A DNA stretch of 64,000 nt from Cellulomonas sp. 73-145 (GCA_001898185.1 MKTI01000006.1:744001-808000); one strand, 5' to 3'; positions 28,383-38,451 are shown, counted from the first letter of the stretch. The notes: generated by a model from the sequence alone, not told the origin. Numbers and translations are program-made.

Positions 28383-29753
28383 TCACGCCGCCTCGAGCAG
28401 CACGGCGACGCCGAGCCCACCGGCGGCGCACACCGTCACCAGCGCCCGCACCGGGGAGTCGTCGCCCGCGGCGACCTGCGCCACGTGCCGGGCGTGCAGC
28501 TCCTTGGCGGTGCTCGCCACGATCCGCCCCCCTGTCGCGGCGAACGGGTGCCCGGCCGCCAGCGACGACCCGTGCACGTTCAGCCGCTCCCGCTTCACCG
28601 ACCCGAACGCGCCCGGCAGCCCCAGCCGCTCCCGCCCGAACGTCTCCGACTCCCACGCCGCCAGGATCGCCAGCACGGTGGAGGCGAACGCCTCGTGGAT
28701 CTCCACGTAGTCGAGGTCGTCGAGCGTCAGCCCGTGCCGGGCGAGCAGCCGCGGCGCCGCGTAGGCGGGGGCCATCAGCAGCCCGTCCTCGCCGTGCACG
28801 AAGTCGACGGCGGCGACCTCGGCGTCCACCACCGCGGCGAGCGGCGTGAGGCCGTGGTCGGCGGCCCACTGCGCCGAGCCCAGCAGCACCGTCGAGGCGC
28901 CGTCGGTCAGCGGCGTCGAGTTGCCGGCCGTCATGGTCGCGGGGGCGGCCAGGTGGTTGCCGAACGTGGTCCGCAGGCCGGCCAGCTTCTCCAGCGACGT
29001 GTCCGTGCGCAGGTTCGCGTCCCGCGCGAGCCCGCGGTAGCCGGTCACCAGGTCGTCGAAGAACCCGCTCTCCCAGGCGGCCGCCAGGTTGCGGTGGCTG
29101 GCCAGCGCCAGCTCGTCCTGCGCCTCGCGCGTGATGCCCCACTCGACCGTGGTCAGCGCCTGGTGCTCGCCCATCGACAGGCCGGTGCGCGGCTCGTCCA
29201 CCCGTGGCGGGTTGGGGGTCAGGTCCTTGGGTCGCAGCCGGGCGAGCACGGCGGCCCGCTGCCCGACGGTGCGCGCCCGGGACAGGTCGAGCAGCACGCG
29301 CCGCAGCCCCTCGCTGACCGCGATCGGCGCGTCGGAGGCGGAGTCGACGCCGCCGGCGATGCCCGATTCGAGCTGGCCGAGGCGGATCTTGTTGGCCAGC
29401 AGCAGCACGGTCTCGACGCCGGTGGCGCAGGCCTCCTGCAGGTCGACCGCGGGGGTGCGCGACGAGAGCGCGGAGCCCAGCACCACCTCGCGGGTGAGGT
29501 TGAAGTCGCGGGAGTGCTTCAGCACCGCCCCGGCGGCGACCTGGCCGATCACCTCGTCCTGCAGCCCGTACCGGGCGGCCAGCCCGTCGAGCGCCGCGGT
29601 CAGCAGGTCCTGGTTGCTCGCGTGGGCGTAGGGGCCGCCGGCGCGGGCGAACGGGACCCGGTTGCCGCCCAGCACGTAGGCGGGGCGCGCGGTGGGCGAC
29701 GAGGTCGGGTCGGAGGGGGCCGGGCTGGACGACCGGGCGGGGGTGCGGGCCAT
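28383..29753 (-). CDS. Acetyl-CoA C-acyltransferase (thiolase), FadA/FadI-like
   Basis: Thiolase of 456 residues that cleaves or forms 3-ketoacyl-CoA. The acylated cysteine is C109 in DLQEACATGVE, the general-base region is NVHGSSLAAGHPFAATGGR near residue 420, and the second catalytic cysteine lies in LVTVCAAGGLG near 444, so all parts are present. An extra ~20-residue Ser/Pro-rich N-terminus precedes the domain. The start ATG at 29753 follows GAGAGGAC. It is the first gene of the leftward fatty-acid operon and shares its promoter region with the tetR gene at 29904. It resembles the long trifunctional-type thiolases (FadI/FadA2) more than short AtoB. Confidence 0.92.
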   Translation of the reverse strand: MARTPARSSSPAPSDPTSSPTARPAYVLGGNRVPFARAGGPYAHASNQDLLTAALDGLAARYGLQDEVIGQVAAGAVLKHSRDFNLTREVVLGSALSSRTPAVDLQEACATGVETVLLLANKIRLGQLESGIAGGVDSASDAPIAVSEGLRRVLLDLSRARTVGQRAAVLARLRPKDLTPNPPRVDEPRTGLSMGEHQALTTVEWGITREAQDELALASHRNLAAAWESGFFDDLVTGYRGLARDANLRTDTSLEKLAGLRTTFGNHLAAPATMTAGNSTPLTDGASTVLLGSAQWAADHGLTPLAAVVDAEVAAVDFVHGEDGLLMAPAYAAPRLLARHGLTLDDLDYVEIHEAFASTVLAILAAWESETFGRERLGLPGAFGSVKRERLNVHGSSLAAGHPFAATGGRIVASTAKELHARHVAQVAAGDDSPVRALVTVCAAGGLGVAVLLEAA

Positions 29754-29874
29754 GGGAGAAGTCCTCTCGCATCGTCACTGATGGGCCTGCTGCGGGGGAC
29801 GGAGGATCAGCCCCCGGTTCCACCGTCGAAATGCCGACGGGGCAGGAGGACCTTCGTCCCTTGGATCTGTCCGG

Positions 29875-29901
29875 AACCGATGGTACCTGATACCGTCGGT
29901 T
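29875..29901. promoter_or_regulatory. 27-bp palindromic operator over two divergent -10 boxes
   Basis: Arms AACCGATGGTA (29875-29885) and TACCGTCGGTT (29891-29901) match as inverted repeats at 10 of 11 positions around a CCTGA centre. Each arm carries a TACCNT -10: TACCGT at 29891-29896 points to tetR (GTG 7 bases later) and TACCAT on the other strand points to the thiolase. One repressor bound here could silence both operons. Confidence 0.75.
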
Positions 29902-29903
29902 TC

Positions 29904-30635
29904 GTGAGTGGTCGTGAACCGACCCGGTCGACGACGACGGGCCTGCGGGCGGTGGGCAGCGATGCCCCACCGGCGGACGGTCGTGCCACCCGGTGGGCGG
30001 ACCACCGCGAGGCCCGGCGCGCGGTGCTGGTGCAGACGGCCCGGCGCACGGTGCACCACGACGGTCCGGACATCTCCATGGACGAGATCGCGGCGGCGGC
30101 CGGCACCTCCAAGTCGATCGTCTACCGGTACTTCGCCGACAAGACGGCGCTGCAGGTGGCCGTGGCCGAGCTCGTCGTGCGGGACATCCGCGACGCGCTC
30201 GCGGATGCGCTCGCCGCGCACGGCACGCCCCGCGAGGGGCTCCGCGCGATGGTCGACGTGTACCTGGAGATGATCGAGTCGTCGCCGTCGGTGTACGCGT
30301 TCGTCACCCGCGACGGGTCGGTGGAGCACTTCCTCGACCAGGTGACCGCCCTGGTGGCGGGCCCGTTCGCCCGTGAGGTGGCCGCCCGGTCCGTCGACTC
30401 ACCGGCCAGCGCCGCCGCGCTGGCCACCGCGTGGGCCGCGGGTGCCGTCGGCTTCGTCCGCGGCGCCGGCGAGTGGTGGCTGCTGCACCGCCACGAACCC
30501 GCGGCACCGAGCCGGGGCGAGCTCGCCGGCCGCGTCTCCACCTGGTTGTGGGCCGGCCCCGTCGGTCTCGTCGTGCGTCCCGGCACCACCGCCCGTCCCT
30601 CAGCAGGCACTTCGACGATGAAGGAGACCTCATGA
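29904..30635 (+). CDS. TetR family transcriptional regulator
   Basis: A 243-residue repressor-type regulator. After a ~25-residue polar head the HTH is QTARRTVHHDGPDISMDEIAAAAGTSKSIVYRYFADKTAL, a clear TetR_N domain, followed by helices with VDVYLEMIESSPSVYAFVTRD for ligand binding. The GTG at 29904 lies directly behind a 27-bp operator and 7 bases after a TACCGT box, which suggests leaderless translation; an in-frame ATG at 29880 would lie inside the operator and add 8 residues. The stop overlaps the ATG of the acyl-CoA oxidase gene. A fatty-acyl-CoA inducer is likely from context. Confidence 0.88.
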   Translation: MSGREPTRSTTTGLRAVGSDAPPADGRATRWADHREARRAVLVQTARRTVHHDGPDISMDEIAAAAGTSKSIVYRYFADKTALQVAVAELVVRDIRDALADALAAHGTPREGLRAMVDVYLEMIESSPSVYAFVTRDGSVEHFLDQVTALVAGPFAREVAARSVDSPASAAALATAWAAGAVGFVRGAGEWWLLHRHEPAAPSRGELAGRVSTWLWAGPVGLVVRPGTTARPSAGTSTMKETS

Positions 30636-32692
30636 CCACCACCGCCGAACGTCCGGCCAGCGTCCGCACCGCGGACGCGCGCGTCGACGTCCCGACGCTG
30701 GAGCAGCACCTGCTCGGCCGCTACGCGGACCTGCGCCGCAGCGCCCGGGCGATCGTCGCCGACCCGGCCTTCCAGAAGATCGAGGGCCAGCCCTACGCCG
30801 AGCACCGCGAGCGGGTGCTGACCCAGCTGCGCCGCCTGGTCGCGGAGACGGACGTGCTGCGGGCCTTCCCGACGGCGCTCGGCGGTGCCGACGACCACGG
30901 CGGCAGCCTGGCCCGCTTCGAGGAGCTGGTGGCCGGCGACCCCAGCCTGCAGATCAAGGCCGGTGTGCAGTGGGGTCTGTTCGCCTCGGCGATCCTGCAC
31001 CTCGGCACGGCCGACCACCACGAGCGGCTGCTGCGGGACGCGATGTTCCTGCAGGTGCCGGGCGCGTTCGCGATGACGGAGACCGGCCACGGCTCGGACG
31101 TCGCCTCGATCGGCACCACCGCCGAGTACGACGCCGCCACCCAGGAGTTCGTCCTCCACACGCCGTTCCGCGGCGCCTGGAAGGACTACCTGGGCAATGC
31201 CGCCACCCACGGCACCGCCGCGGTGGTGTTCGCGCAGCTGATCACGGCGGCGCCCGGCGGCGAGCGGGTCAACCACGGCGTGCACGCGTTCTACGTGCCG
31301 ATCCGCGATGCGGTCACCGGTGAGTTCCTGCCCGGCGTCGGCGGTGAGGACGACGGGTTCAAGGGCGGCCTCAACGGGATCGACAACGGCCGCCTGTGGT
31401 TCGACCACGTCCGCGTGCCGCGTCGTGACCTGCTCAACCGGTACGGCGACGTCGCTGCGGACGGCACCTACAGCTCGCCGATCGAGAACCCGGGCCGGCG
31501 GTTCTTCACCATGCTCGGCACGCTCGTCCAGGGCCGCGTCTCGCTGGACGGCGCCGCCACCAACGCCTCCAAGCTCGCCCTCGCCATCGCGGTCACCTAC
31601 GCCAACCAGCGCCGGCAGTTCGCGGGTGCGGACGACGACGAGGTGGTGCTGCTGGACCACGGCGAGCACCAGCGCCGGCTGCTCCCGCTGGTCGCGGAGG
31701 CCTACGCCTCGACCTACGCCCACGAGGAGCTGCTCGCGGCGTTCGACGATGTGTTCTCCGGGCGGGCGGACACCCCGGCGACCCGTGCCGACCTGGAGAC
31801 GCTGGCCGCGACCCTCAAGCCGACGTCGACGTGGACCGCGATGCGCACCATCCAGACCTGCCGCGAGGCCTGCGGCGGCGCCGGCTTCCTCGCCGAGAAC
31901 CGCCTGGTCGGCCTGCACCAGGACCTGGACGTGTACGTGACGTTCGAGGGCGACAACACGGTGCTGTACCAGCTGGTGGCCAAGCGGCTGCTCGGCGACT
32001 ACGCCAAGGGGCTCAAGCTGCACTCCGCCGGTGACATGGCGCGGCTGGTGGCCGAGCGGGCCGCGGACGCCGCCCTGCACCGCACGCCGCTGGTGCGCGC
32101 CGCCCAGACGATCGCCGACGTCGGCGACGCCCGCCGCTCGGTGGGCCAGCTGCGCGACGAGTCCACCCAGCGCCAGCTGCTGACCGACCGCGTGGAGACG
32201 ATGGTCGCCGAGGCCGCCGCCGCGCTCGCCCCTGCGCGCAGCCTGCCGCCCGCCGCCGCGGCGGCCCTGTTCGAGGCCCACCAGCACGAGCTGATCGAGG
32301 CGGCCCGTGCCCACGCCGAGCGCGTGCAGTGGGAGGCGTTCACGCGGGCCCTGGCCACCGTCGACGACCCCGGCACCCGCCGGGTGCTCACCCGGCTGCG
32401 GGACCTGTTCGGGCTCACGCTCGTGGAGCGGCACCTCGCCTGGTACCTGATCCACGGGCGGCTGTCCGCGGGCCGGGCCCGGACCGTCTCGTCGTACATC
32501 GACCGGCTGCTGGTGCGGCTGCGTCCGCACGCGCAGGACCTGGTGGACGCGTTCGGCTACGGCCCGGAGCACCTGCGCGCGGCCATCGCGTCCGGTGCCG
32601 AGCAGGTGCGGCAGGAGGAGGCCCGGGCGTGGAACCGGGCGCAGCGCGCGTCGGGCGAGGCGGCGGTGCCGGAGCGGCACGTGCGGGGCTGA
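30632..32692 (+). CDS. Acyl-CoA oxidase/dehydrogenase family flavoprotein
   Basis: A 686-residue FAD enzyme of the ACOX branch of the acyl-CoA dehydrogenase superfamily, which introduces the trans-2 double bond into acyl-CoA. Signatures include AFAMTETGHGSDV near residue 150, GGLNGIDNGRLWFDHVRVPRRDLLNRY near 255, and CREACGGAGFLAENRLVGLHQDLDVYVTFEGDNTVL near 420, which includes the ring-opening glycine motif and active-site region. The ~240-residue C-terminal half matches the oxidase-type extension. ATG at 30632 follows AAGGAGA and overlaps the tetR stop. It completes a beta-oxidation-like set with the thiolase, reductase and dehydratase read to the left. Whether electrons go to oxygen or to ETF is not visible. 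Confidence 0.88.
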   Translation: MTTTAERPASVRTADARVDVPTLEQHLLGRYADLRRSARAIVADPAFQKIEGQPYAEHRERVLTQLRRLVAETDVLRAFPTALGGADDHGGSLARFEELVAGDPSLQIKAGVQWGLFASAILHLGTADHHERLLRDAMFLQVPGAFAMTETGHGSDVASIGTTAEYDAATQEFVLHTPFRGAWKDYLGNAATHGTAAVVFAQLITAAPGGERVNHGVHAFYVPIRDAVTGEFLPGVGGEDDGFKGGLNGIDNGRLWFDHVRVPRRDLLNRYGDVAADGTYSSPIENPGRRFFTMLGTLVQGRVSLDGAATNASKLALAIAVTYANQRRQFAGADDDEVVLLDHGEHQRRLLPLVAEAYASTYAHEELLAAFDDVFSGRADTPATRADLETLAATLKPTSTWTAMRTIQTCREACGGAGFLAENRLVGLHQDLDVYVTFEGDNTVLYQLVAKRLLGDYAKGLKLHSAGDMARLVAERAADAALHRTPLVRAAQTIADVGDARRSVGQLRDESTQRQLLTDRVETMVAEAAAALAPARSLPPAAAAALFEAHQHELIEAARAHAERVQWEAFTRALATVDDPGTRRVLTRLRDLFGLTLVERHLAWYLIHGRLSAGRARTVSSYIDRLLVRLRPHAQDLVDAFGYGPEHLRAAIASGAEQVRQEEARAWNRAQRASGEAAVPERHVRG

Positions 32693-32704
32693 GCCTGCGC
32701 GGCA

Positions 32705-32728
32705 CGGGGCTGCAGGTCTCGCGCCCCG
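32705..32728. terminator. Weak hairpin between convergent genes
   Basis: CGGGGC (32705-32710) and GCCCCG (32723-32728) can pair across a 12-base loop in the short gap before the lipoprotein gene on the other strand. Confidence 0.25.
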
Positions 32729-32739
32729 GTCCCCGGCCG

Positions 32740-33678
32740 TCAGCCGTTGGCCGCGGTCGGGGCAGGTGGGGTGGCGACGTCGGCAGCCGTGGGGTTGCAC
32801 CGCGTGCGCAGCATCGTCAGCGCGTCGACCTGAGGCCGCCACGGCTCGATGTGCCAGGTGGACTTGCCGGCCGCGCCGAGCACGTGGCACAGCAGCTGCT
32901 CGTGCATCGTCGGGCTGTTCGCATCCGGGTGCTGCGCGACGAGCTGGCTCCAGAGCGCCTGCTGCGCGGCCAGCGTGCCGGTGCGGGCCCACTCGCTCGG
33001 GGTGACCTCGAGGGAGCGGCCGCCCTCGGCCACGCCCCAGGTGGCTGCCACCACCGCGCTGCCGGACAGCCAGGTGGTGACCGGGGCGCCGGTGGCCGTG
33101 GCCCCGAGTGCGCTGCCGGTGACGTGGTCGATCCGCAGCACGGCCGCGGGGGTGCCGACCACGGTGAACCGTGCGCTCGGCGTCGGTGCGCTGAGCCCGA
33201 GCAGGAAGGACCCGTCGGAGGCGGAGATCACCGCGGACCCGTCCTCGAGCACGGCGGCGGTCGAGCCGGCCGGACCGGTGAGCCACGCCAGCGGCACGGC
33301 CGCCGGTGCGGAGGTCGTCGGGCTCGTGGCCGCGGTGGTCGGCGATCCGCTCTCGGTGCCGTCCTTGACCACGAGGTGCAGGTGGGCGGAGCCGTCCGGG
33401 TCGGTGCTGGCGTCGGCGGTGACGGTGGCGTCCGGGACAGCGGCCGCGCTGACGCCGTTGGCGGTCAGGGCCACGCCCCTCGTCCGGACGTCCGCCGCTG
33501 AGGGGTCGGTCGGTGCGGGCGCAACCGTGGCCCCCGTGGGCCGGGCGTCGGTCGGCCCGGCCGTGCCGCCGGCCGTGCACCCCGACGCGAGGCCGACCAG
33601 GACGCAGACCAGGGCGAACGCGCGGCCGGCGCGCACCCGCCGGCGACGGTCCGTGCTCGGCCCGCGGTGGCTGGACAC
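32740..33678 (-). CDS. Lipoprotein with DUF2599 domain
   Basis: A 312-residue secreted lipoprotein. The N-terminus is basic, followed by a hydrophobic segment and a lipobox ending LASGC near residue 34, then a Thr/Ala/Pro-rich linker. The C-terminal ~75 residues match DUF2599: a TPSEWAR start, LLCHV followed by WHIEPWRPQVD, and a final CNP, with two conserved cysteines likely disulfide-bonded. DUF2599 has no known function; it occurs in mycobacterial and other actinobacterial exported proteins. GTG at 33678 gives the signal peptide. Convergent with the oxidase gene and divergent from the epimerase. Confidence 0.82.
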   Translation of the reverse strand: MSSHRGPSTDRRRRVRAGRAFALVCVLVGLASGCTAGGTAGPTDARPTGATVAPAPTDPSAADVRTRGVALTANGVSAAAVPDATVTADASTDPDGSAHLHLVVKDGTESGSPTTAATSPTTSAPAAVPLAWLTGPAGSTAAVLEDGSAVISASDGSFLLGLSAPTPSARFTVVGTPAAVLRIDHVTGSALGATATGAPVTTWLSGSAVVAATWGVAEGGRSLEVTPSEWARTGTLAAQQALWSQLVAQHPDANSPTMHEQLLCHVLGAAGKSTWHIEPWRPQVDALTMLRTRCNPTAADVATPPAPTAANG

Positions 33679-33894
33679 GCAGGCACCCTAACCGGGCGGA
33701 CGCGGGCGTGGGCGGTCCACCGGGCGGCGCCACCCTGGTCCCACGCCCCGCGCCGTCGGTGGACGAGAATGCGGGGAGGCGGCCGCCGGGCGCGCCGTGG
33801 CGGCCGACGACGGTCCCGCCGAGCCGCCCGGGCCGACGCCGCGCGGCACCACCGCCGCGTCCCTGCCCCGACACACCTCTGGAGTGAGCTGACG

Positions 33895-35115
33895 ATGCGG
33901 GCCTGGCCCACGGTCCCGAGCCACCTGGCATGGCTGGACCGCCACCTGAACTCCCTGCTGGCCTTCGGTCGGCACACCCCCGCCCCGGGCGGAGGCGCCT
34001 ACTGGCTGGACGACGACGGCACGCCGCTGCCGGCGCAGGGGGTGCAGACGTGGATCACGTGCCGCACCGTGCACGTGTACTCGCTCGGCACCCTGCTGGG
34101 CATCCCGGGCAGCCGGCCGATCGCCGAGGCGGCGCTCGCGGGGCTGACCGGCCCGCTGCGGGACACGCAGAACGGCGGCTGGTACCCCGGCGTCGGCGCC
34201 GACGGCACCCCCGACCCCGACAAGACGGCCTACGCGCACGCGTTCGTCGTGCTCGCCGCCTCGTCGGCCACCGTCGCCGGCCTGGCCGGTGCACGCGAGC
34301 TGCTGACCGACGCGCTGGCCACCTACGAGCGCTGGTTCTGGGACGACGCCGCAGGCAAGGCCGTCGACACGTGGGACACCACGTTCACCACGCTCGACCC
34401 GTACCGCGGCATCAACGCGAACATGCACACCGTCGAGGCGTTCCTCGCCGCGGCGGACGTCACCGGCGACCGCGTCTGGCTGGACCGCGCCGCCCGGATC
34501 GGCGCCTTCGCCGCCTCGGCCGCCGCAGCCAACGGGTGGCGCCTGCCGGAGCACTTCGACGAGGCGTGGACCGCCCAGCCGGAGTTCAACGACGACCAGC
34601 GGGACGACAAGTTCAAGCCGTACGGCGCCACCGTGGGCCACGGCCTGGAGTGGGCTCGCCTGCTGCTCCACCTCGAGGCCGCTGGGGCCACTGGCGCCGA
34701 CTGGCTCGAGGCGGCGCGCGCCCTGTTCGACCGCGCGGTCGCGGACGGCTGGGCGGCCGACGGTGCCGACGGCTTCGTCTACACCACCGACTGGTCCGGC
34801 GCCCCCGTCGTGGCCGACCGCATGCACTGGGTCGCCGCCGAGGCGATCGGTGCCGCGGCGGCGCTGCACCAGCGCACCGGTGACGAGCAGTACGCGCAGC
34901 GCTACGCCCAGTGGTGGGACTACGTCGACCGGTACGTGATCGACCACGTCAACGGCTCGTGGTTCCACCAGCTCGACGTGCACAACCAGCCGGCCGGCAC
35001 CGTCTGGCCCGGCAAGGCGGACCTGTACCACGCCGCCCAGTGCACGCTGATCCCGAGGTTGCCGCTCGCGCCGTCGCTGGCCACCGCGGTGGCGCAGGGG
35101 CTCGTGCGCTCCTGA
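33895..35115 (+). CDS. AGE family N-acylglucosamine 2-epimerase/aldose-ketose isomerase
   Basis: Sugar isomerase or epimerase with an (alpha/alpha)6 barrel, 406 residues. Signatures are WITCRTVHVYSLG near residue 55, DKTAYAHAFVVLA, the INANMHTVEAFLAA motif with the catalytic His near residue 184, GHGLEWARLLL with a second His, and DRMHWVAAEAIGAA plus KADLYHAAQ at the end. These resemble YihS/mannose isomerase more than renin-binding proteins, so an aldose-ketose isomerase such as for mannose or sulfoquinovose is plausible. GGAGTGAG lies before the ATG at 33895. No transporter or sugar kinase is adjacent, so the substrate is open. Confidence 0.83.
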   Translation: MRAWPTVPSHLAWLDRHLNSLLAFGRHTPAPGGGAYWLDDDGTPLPAQGVQTWITCRTVHVYSLGTLLGIPGSRPIAEAALAGLTGPLRDTQNGGWYPGVGADGTPDPDKTAYAHAFVVLAASSATVAGLAGARELLTDALATYERWFWDDAAGKAVDTWDTTFTTLDPYRGINANMHTVEAFLAAADVTGDRVWLDRAARIGAFAASAAAANGWRLPEHFDEAWTAQPEFNDDQRDDKFKPYGATVGHGLEWARLLLHLEAAGATGADWLEAARALFDRAVADGWAADGADGFVYTTDWSGAPVVADRMHWVAAEAIGAAAALHQRTGDEQYAQRYAQWWDYVDRYVIDHVNGSWFHQLDVHNQPAGTVWPGKADLYHAAQCTLIPRLPLAPSLATAVAQGLVRS

Positions 35116-35132
35116 GCCTGTCCGGCGTCAGT

Positions 35133-35168
35133 TCCGGGTGCGGTGGGGGAGTCCCCGCCGCACCCGGA
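35133..35168. terminator. Strong bidirectional terminator hairpin
   Basis: Perfect 11-bp arms TCCGGGTGCGG (35133-35143) and CCGCACCCGGA (35158-35168) enclose a GGGG/CCCC inner stem. It lies between the convergent epimerase and rhomboid genes, so it can serve both. Confidence 0.75.
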
Positions 35169-35204
35169 CCTGTCTCCGCGTGCGCGACGGGCCCGACGGG
35201 CCGC

Positions 35205-35951
35205 TCACCAGCGCGGCGGCTGCCGTCCGTACGGGTCGCGCCGGTACAGGTCCTGCGGGTACCGCCGCGTGGTCGCCAACCGGTGCTCCACCCCACCGGC
35301 CCGCGCGAACGGCTTCGCCAGCACCGCCCCGAGCATGAACCCGCCGACGTGCGCCCAGTACGCGACCCCGCCCGCCGCCAGCGCGCCGAGCGAGCTGAGC
35401 CCCGACCAGAACTGCAGGAAGAACCAGCCGCCGATCAGCAGCCACGCCGGTAGCAGCGGCCAGACGAACAGCGGCGGGATCAGCACCACGATGGTGCGGA
35501 CCATGCCGCGCGGGAACAGCACCACGTACGCGGCGAGCACGCCGGCGATGGCTCCGCTCGCACCGACCAGCGGGGTGGTTCCCGACGGGTCGACGGCGAC
35601 CTGCGTCAGCCCGGCGACCACGCCGCACAGCAGGTAGAAGCCGAGGTACCGCAGGTGCCCCATCGCGTCCTCGACGTTGTCGCCGAAGATCCACAGGAAC
35701 AGCATGTTCCCGCCGAGGTGCAACCAGCCGGCGTGCATGAACATGCTGGTCAGCAGCGTGAGCCAGGCGGTGGGCCCGTCGTGCAGCACAGCGCGCGGCA
35801 CGGCCGCGTAGGTGGCCATCAGGCGCGCCTGCTCGGTGGGTGTCGTCCGCACCATGGCGAGGAACACCAGCACGTTCACCGCGATCAGCAGGTAGGTGAT
35901 GCCGGGCGTCGTCCGGCGCCTGCTGTTGTCGTCCGCGATGGGGATGACCAC
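35205..35951 (-). CDS. Rhomboid family intramembrane serine protease
   Basis: Membrane serine protease that cleaves single-span substrates within the bilayer. The 248-residue protein has six or seven hydrophobic helices, the [18 protein letters not shown] motif near residue 77, the catalytic serine in GASGAIAG near residue 131 and the catalytic histidine in AHVGGF near residue 200, so the active dyad is intact. GTG at 35951 begins MVIPIADDN, a usual rhomboid start. Convergent with the epimerase gene and divergent from purL; its substrates are unknown. Confidence 0.92.
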   Translation of the reverse strand: MVIPIADDNSRRRTTPGITYLLIAVNVLVFLAMVRTTPTEQARLMATYAAVPRAVLHDGPTAWLTLLTSMFMHAGWLHLGGNMLFLWIFGDNVEDAMGHLRYLGFYLLCGVVAGLTQVAVDPSGTTPLVGASGAIAGVLAAYVVLFPRGMVRTIVVLIPPLFVWPLLPAWLLIGGWFFLQFWSGLSSLGALAAGGVAYWAHVGGFMLGAVLAKPFARAGGVEHRLATTRRYPQDLYRRDPYGRQPPRW

Positions 35952-35989
35952 GCCTCGACGCTAGCAACCGGTGTCCAGCGCAGCGCCGG

Positions 35990-35995
35990 TATCCT
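35990..35995 (+). promoter_or_regulatory. -10 box TATCCT for leaderless purL
   Basis: TATCCT ends 9 bases before the purL ATG and no ribosome binding site fits in between, so transcription probably starts at or beside the ATG. Confidence 0.5.
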
Positions 35996-36004
35996 CGGGG
36001 ATCG

Positions 36005-38386
36005 ATGACCAGCCACGTGCAGTCGCCGGCCCCCCGACCCGCCGCCACGTCCGACACGGTGGAGCACGCGCTCGCCACCGCGGACCTCGAGCAGCCGTAC
36101 GCCGAGCTGGGCCTCAAGCCCGACGAGTACGCGCGCATCCGTGACCTCCTGGGCCGTCGGCCCACCGCCGCCGAGCTCGCCATGTACTCGGTGATGTGGT
36201 CGGAGCACTGCTCCTACAAGTCGTCGAAGCTGCACCTGTCGACGTTCGGCGAGAACCAGACGCCGGCGATGCGCGAGCACCTGCTGGTCGGCATCGGGCA
36301 GAACGCCGGCGTCGTCGACATCGGCGACGGCTGGGCGGTGACGTTCAAGGTCGAGTCGCACAACCACCCCAGCTACGTCGAGCCGTACCAGGGTGCGGCC
36401 ACCGGCGTCGGCGGCATCGTGCGCGACATCATCTCGATGGGCGCCCGTCCCGTGGCCGTGATGGACCAGCTGCGGTTCGGCGCCGTCGACCACCCGGACA
36501 CCGCGCGCGTGGTGCACGGCGTCGTGTCGGGCGTCGGCGGCTACGGCAACTGCCTGGGCCTGCCGAACATCGGCGGCGAGCTCGTCTTCGACCCGTCGTA
36601 CCAGGGCAACCCGCTGGTCAACGCCCTGTGCCTGGGGGTGCTGCGGCACGAGGACATCCACCTGGCGAACGCCGAGGGCGTGGGCAACCAGGTGGTGCTG
36701 TTCGGCGCGCGCACCGGCGGCGACGGCATCGGTGGCGCCTCGATCCTGGCAAGCGAGACGTTCGACGACTCCAAGCCCTCCAAGCGGCCGTCGGTCCAGG
36801 TGGGCGACCCCTTCATGGAGAAGGTGCTCATCGAGTGCTGCCTGGAGCTGTTCGCGGCGCACGTCGTCGAGGGCATCCAGGACCTCGGCGCCGCCGGCAT
36901 CAGCTGCGCGACCAGCGAGCTGGCGTCCAACGGCGGGTCCGGCATGCACGTCGACCTGGAGAAGGTGCTGCTCCGCGACCCCACGCTGACCGCCGGCGAG
37001 ATCCTCATGTCGGAGTCGCAGGAGCGGATGATGGCCGTCGTCCGCCCCGACCAGCTGGACGAGTTCCTCGCCATCACGCGCAAGTGGGACGTGGAGACGG
37101 CGGTGATCGGCGAGGTCACCGGTGACGGCCGGCTGACCATCGACCACTTCGGCGCCCGCATCGTCGACGTCGACCCGAAGACGGTGGCGCACGAGGGCCC
37201 GGTGTACGACCGGCCGTACGCCCGTCCGGACTGGCAGGACGCCCTGGTCGCGGACTCGGTCAGCACGCCCGACGGCCAGGCGCGCTACCCGCGCGCGGAG
37301 ACGCCCGACCAGCTCCGCGACACCGTCCTCGCGCTCGTGTCCTCGCCGAACCTGGCGTCGAAGGCGTGGGTCACGGACCAGTACGACCGCTTCGTGCAGG
37401 GCAACACGGCCCTCGCCCAGCCCGACGACTCCGGCGTGGTCCGCGTCGACGAGACGACCGGCCTCGGCGTGGCGCTGGCGACCGACGCGAACGGCCGCTA
37501 CGCCCAGCTCGACCCGTACGTCGGCGCCCAGCTGGCGCTGGCGGAGGCCTATCGCAACGTCGCCACGACGGGTGCCAAGCCGCTGGCCGTCACCGACTGC
37601 CTCAACATCGGCAGCCCCGAGCGCACCGACTCGATGTGGCAGCTGGTCCAGGTGATCCACGGTCTGGCCGATGCCTGCGTCGCCCTCGAGGTCCCGGTGA
37701 CCGGAGGCAACGTCTCGCTCTACAACACGACCGGTGACCAGGCGATCCACCCGACCCCGGTGGTGGGTGTGCTCGGCGTGCTGGACGACGTGGCCGATGC
37801 GGTGCGGTCCGGCTGGACCAACCCCGGTGACGCCGTCTACCTGCTGGGCACCACGCGGCCGGAGCTCGACGGCTCCGCGTGGGCCGACGTGGTGCACCAC
37901 CAGCTCGGCGGCACCCCGCCGAAGGTGGACCTGGAGGCCGAGCGCCGGCTCGCCCTGGTACTGGCCCAGGCCGCCCGCGACCACCTGGTCGACGCCGCGC
38001 ACGACCTGTCCGAGGGTGGCCTCGCGCAGGGTCTGGTCGAGGCGTCGCTGCGCTTCGGGGTCGGTGTGCAGGTGGACCTGGACCCGCTGTGCACGCGGGA
38101 CGGGCTGACGCCGTTCGAGGCCCTGTTCTCCGAGTCCACGGCCCGGGTGCTGGTCGCCGTGCCGCGCTCGGAGGAGGTCCGGCTGATCGACCTGTGCACG
38201 TCTCGCGGCGTGCCGGTGCTGCGGCTGGGCGAGACCGCCGAGACGTGCAGCCCGGGCGCCGGCCGGCCGGTGGACCCGTCGGACCACGTGCACGCGCCGT
38301 CGGTCGAGGTGGAGGGGCTGTTCACCATCCCGCTCACCGAGCTGCGGACCGCGTCCGAGGGCACGCTGCCGCACCACTTCGGCTGA
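36005..38386 (+). CDS. purL: Phosphoribosylformylglycinamidine synthase subunit PurL
   Basis: Catalytic subunit that converts FGAR to FGAM with ATP and ammonia in purine synthesis. The 793-residue protein is the small-type PurL that needs PurQ and PurS, both encoded 18 kb to the left. Motifs: [11 protein letters not shown] near residue 65, KVESHNHPS near 117, [46 protein letters not shown] near 560 and [15 protein letters not shown] near 660. No C-terminal glutaminase domain is present. A TATCCT box just upstream suggests a leaderless, separate transcript. Confidence 0.97.
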   Translation: MTSHVQSPAPRPAATSDTVEHALATADLEQPYAELGLKPDEYARIRDLLGRRPTAAELAMYSVMWSEHCSYKSSKLHLSTFGENQTPAMREHLLVGIGQNAGVVDIGDGWAVTFKVESHNHPSYVEPYQGAATGVGGIVRDIISMGARPVAVMDQLRFGAVDHPDTARVVHGVVSGVGGYGNCLGLPNIGGELVFDPSYQGNPLVNALCLGVLRHEDIHLANAEGVGNQVVLFGARTGGDGIGGASILASETFDDSKPSKRPSVQVGDPFMEKVLIECCLELFAAHVVEGIQDLGAAGISCATSELASNGGSGMHVDLEKVLLRDPTLTAGEILMSESQERMMAVVRPDQLDEFLAITRKWDVETAVIGEVTGDGRLTIDHFGARIVDVDPKTVAHEGPVYDRPYARPDWQDALVADSVSTPDGQARYPRAETPDQLRDTVLALVSSPNLASKAWVTDQYDRFVQGNTALAQPDDSGVVRVDETTGLGVALATDANGRYAQLDPYVGAQLALAEAYRNVATTGAKPLAVTDCLNIGSPERTDSMWQLVQVIHGLADACVALEVPVTGGNVSLYNTTGDQAIHPTPVVGVLGVLDDVADAVRSGWTNPGDAVYLLGTTRPELDGSAWADVVHHQLGGTPPKVDLEAERRLALVLAQAARDHLVDAAHDLSEGGLAQGLVEASLRFGVGVQVDLDPLCTRDGLTPFEALFSESTARVLVAVPRSEEVRLIDLCTSRGVPVLRLGETAETCSPGAGRPVDPSDHVHAPSVEVEGLFTIPLTELRTASEGTLPHHFG

Positions 38387-38396
38387 CGCTCGGCTG

Positions 38397-38424
38397 AGGC
38401 AGTCCGAGCTGACGCGGGCTGCCT
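38397..38424 (+). terminator. Hairpin after purL
   Basis: AGGCAGTCCG (38397-38406) pairs with CGGGCTGCCT (38415-38424) with one G-T pair, 10 bases after the purL stop. No T run. Confidence 0.45.
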
Positions 38425-38451
38425 GGCGCGGCGTCATCCCACCCCGCCACC

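Noticed and set aside
30122..33931. A 1269-codon open frame on the minus strand
   Set aside because: It is antisense to tetR, the oxidase and the lipoprotein gene, has no recognisable domain, and reflects the lack of stop codons in GC-rich DNA.
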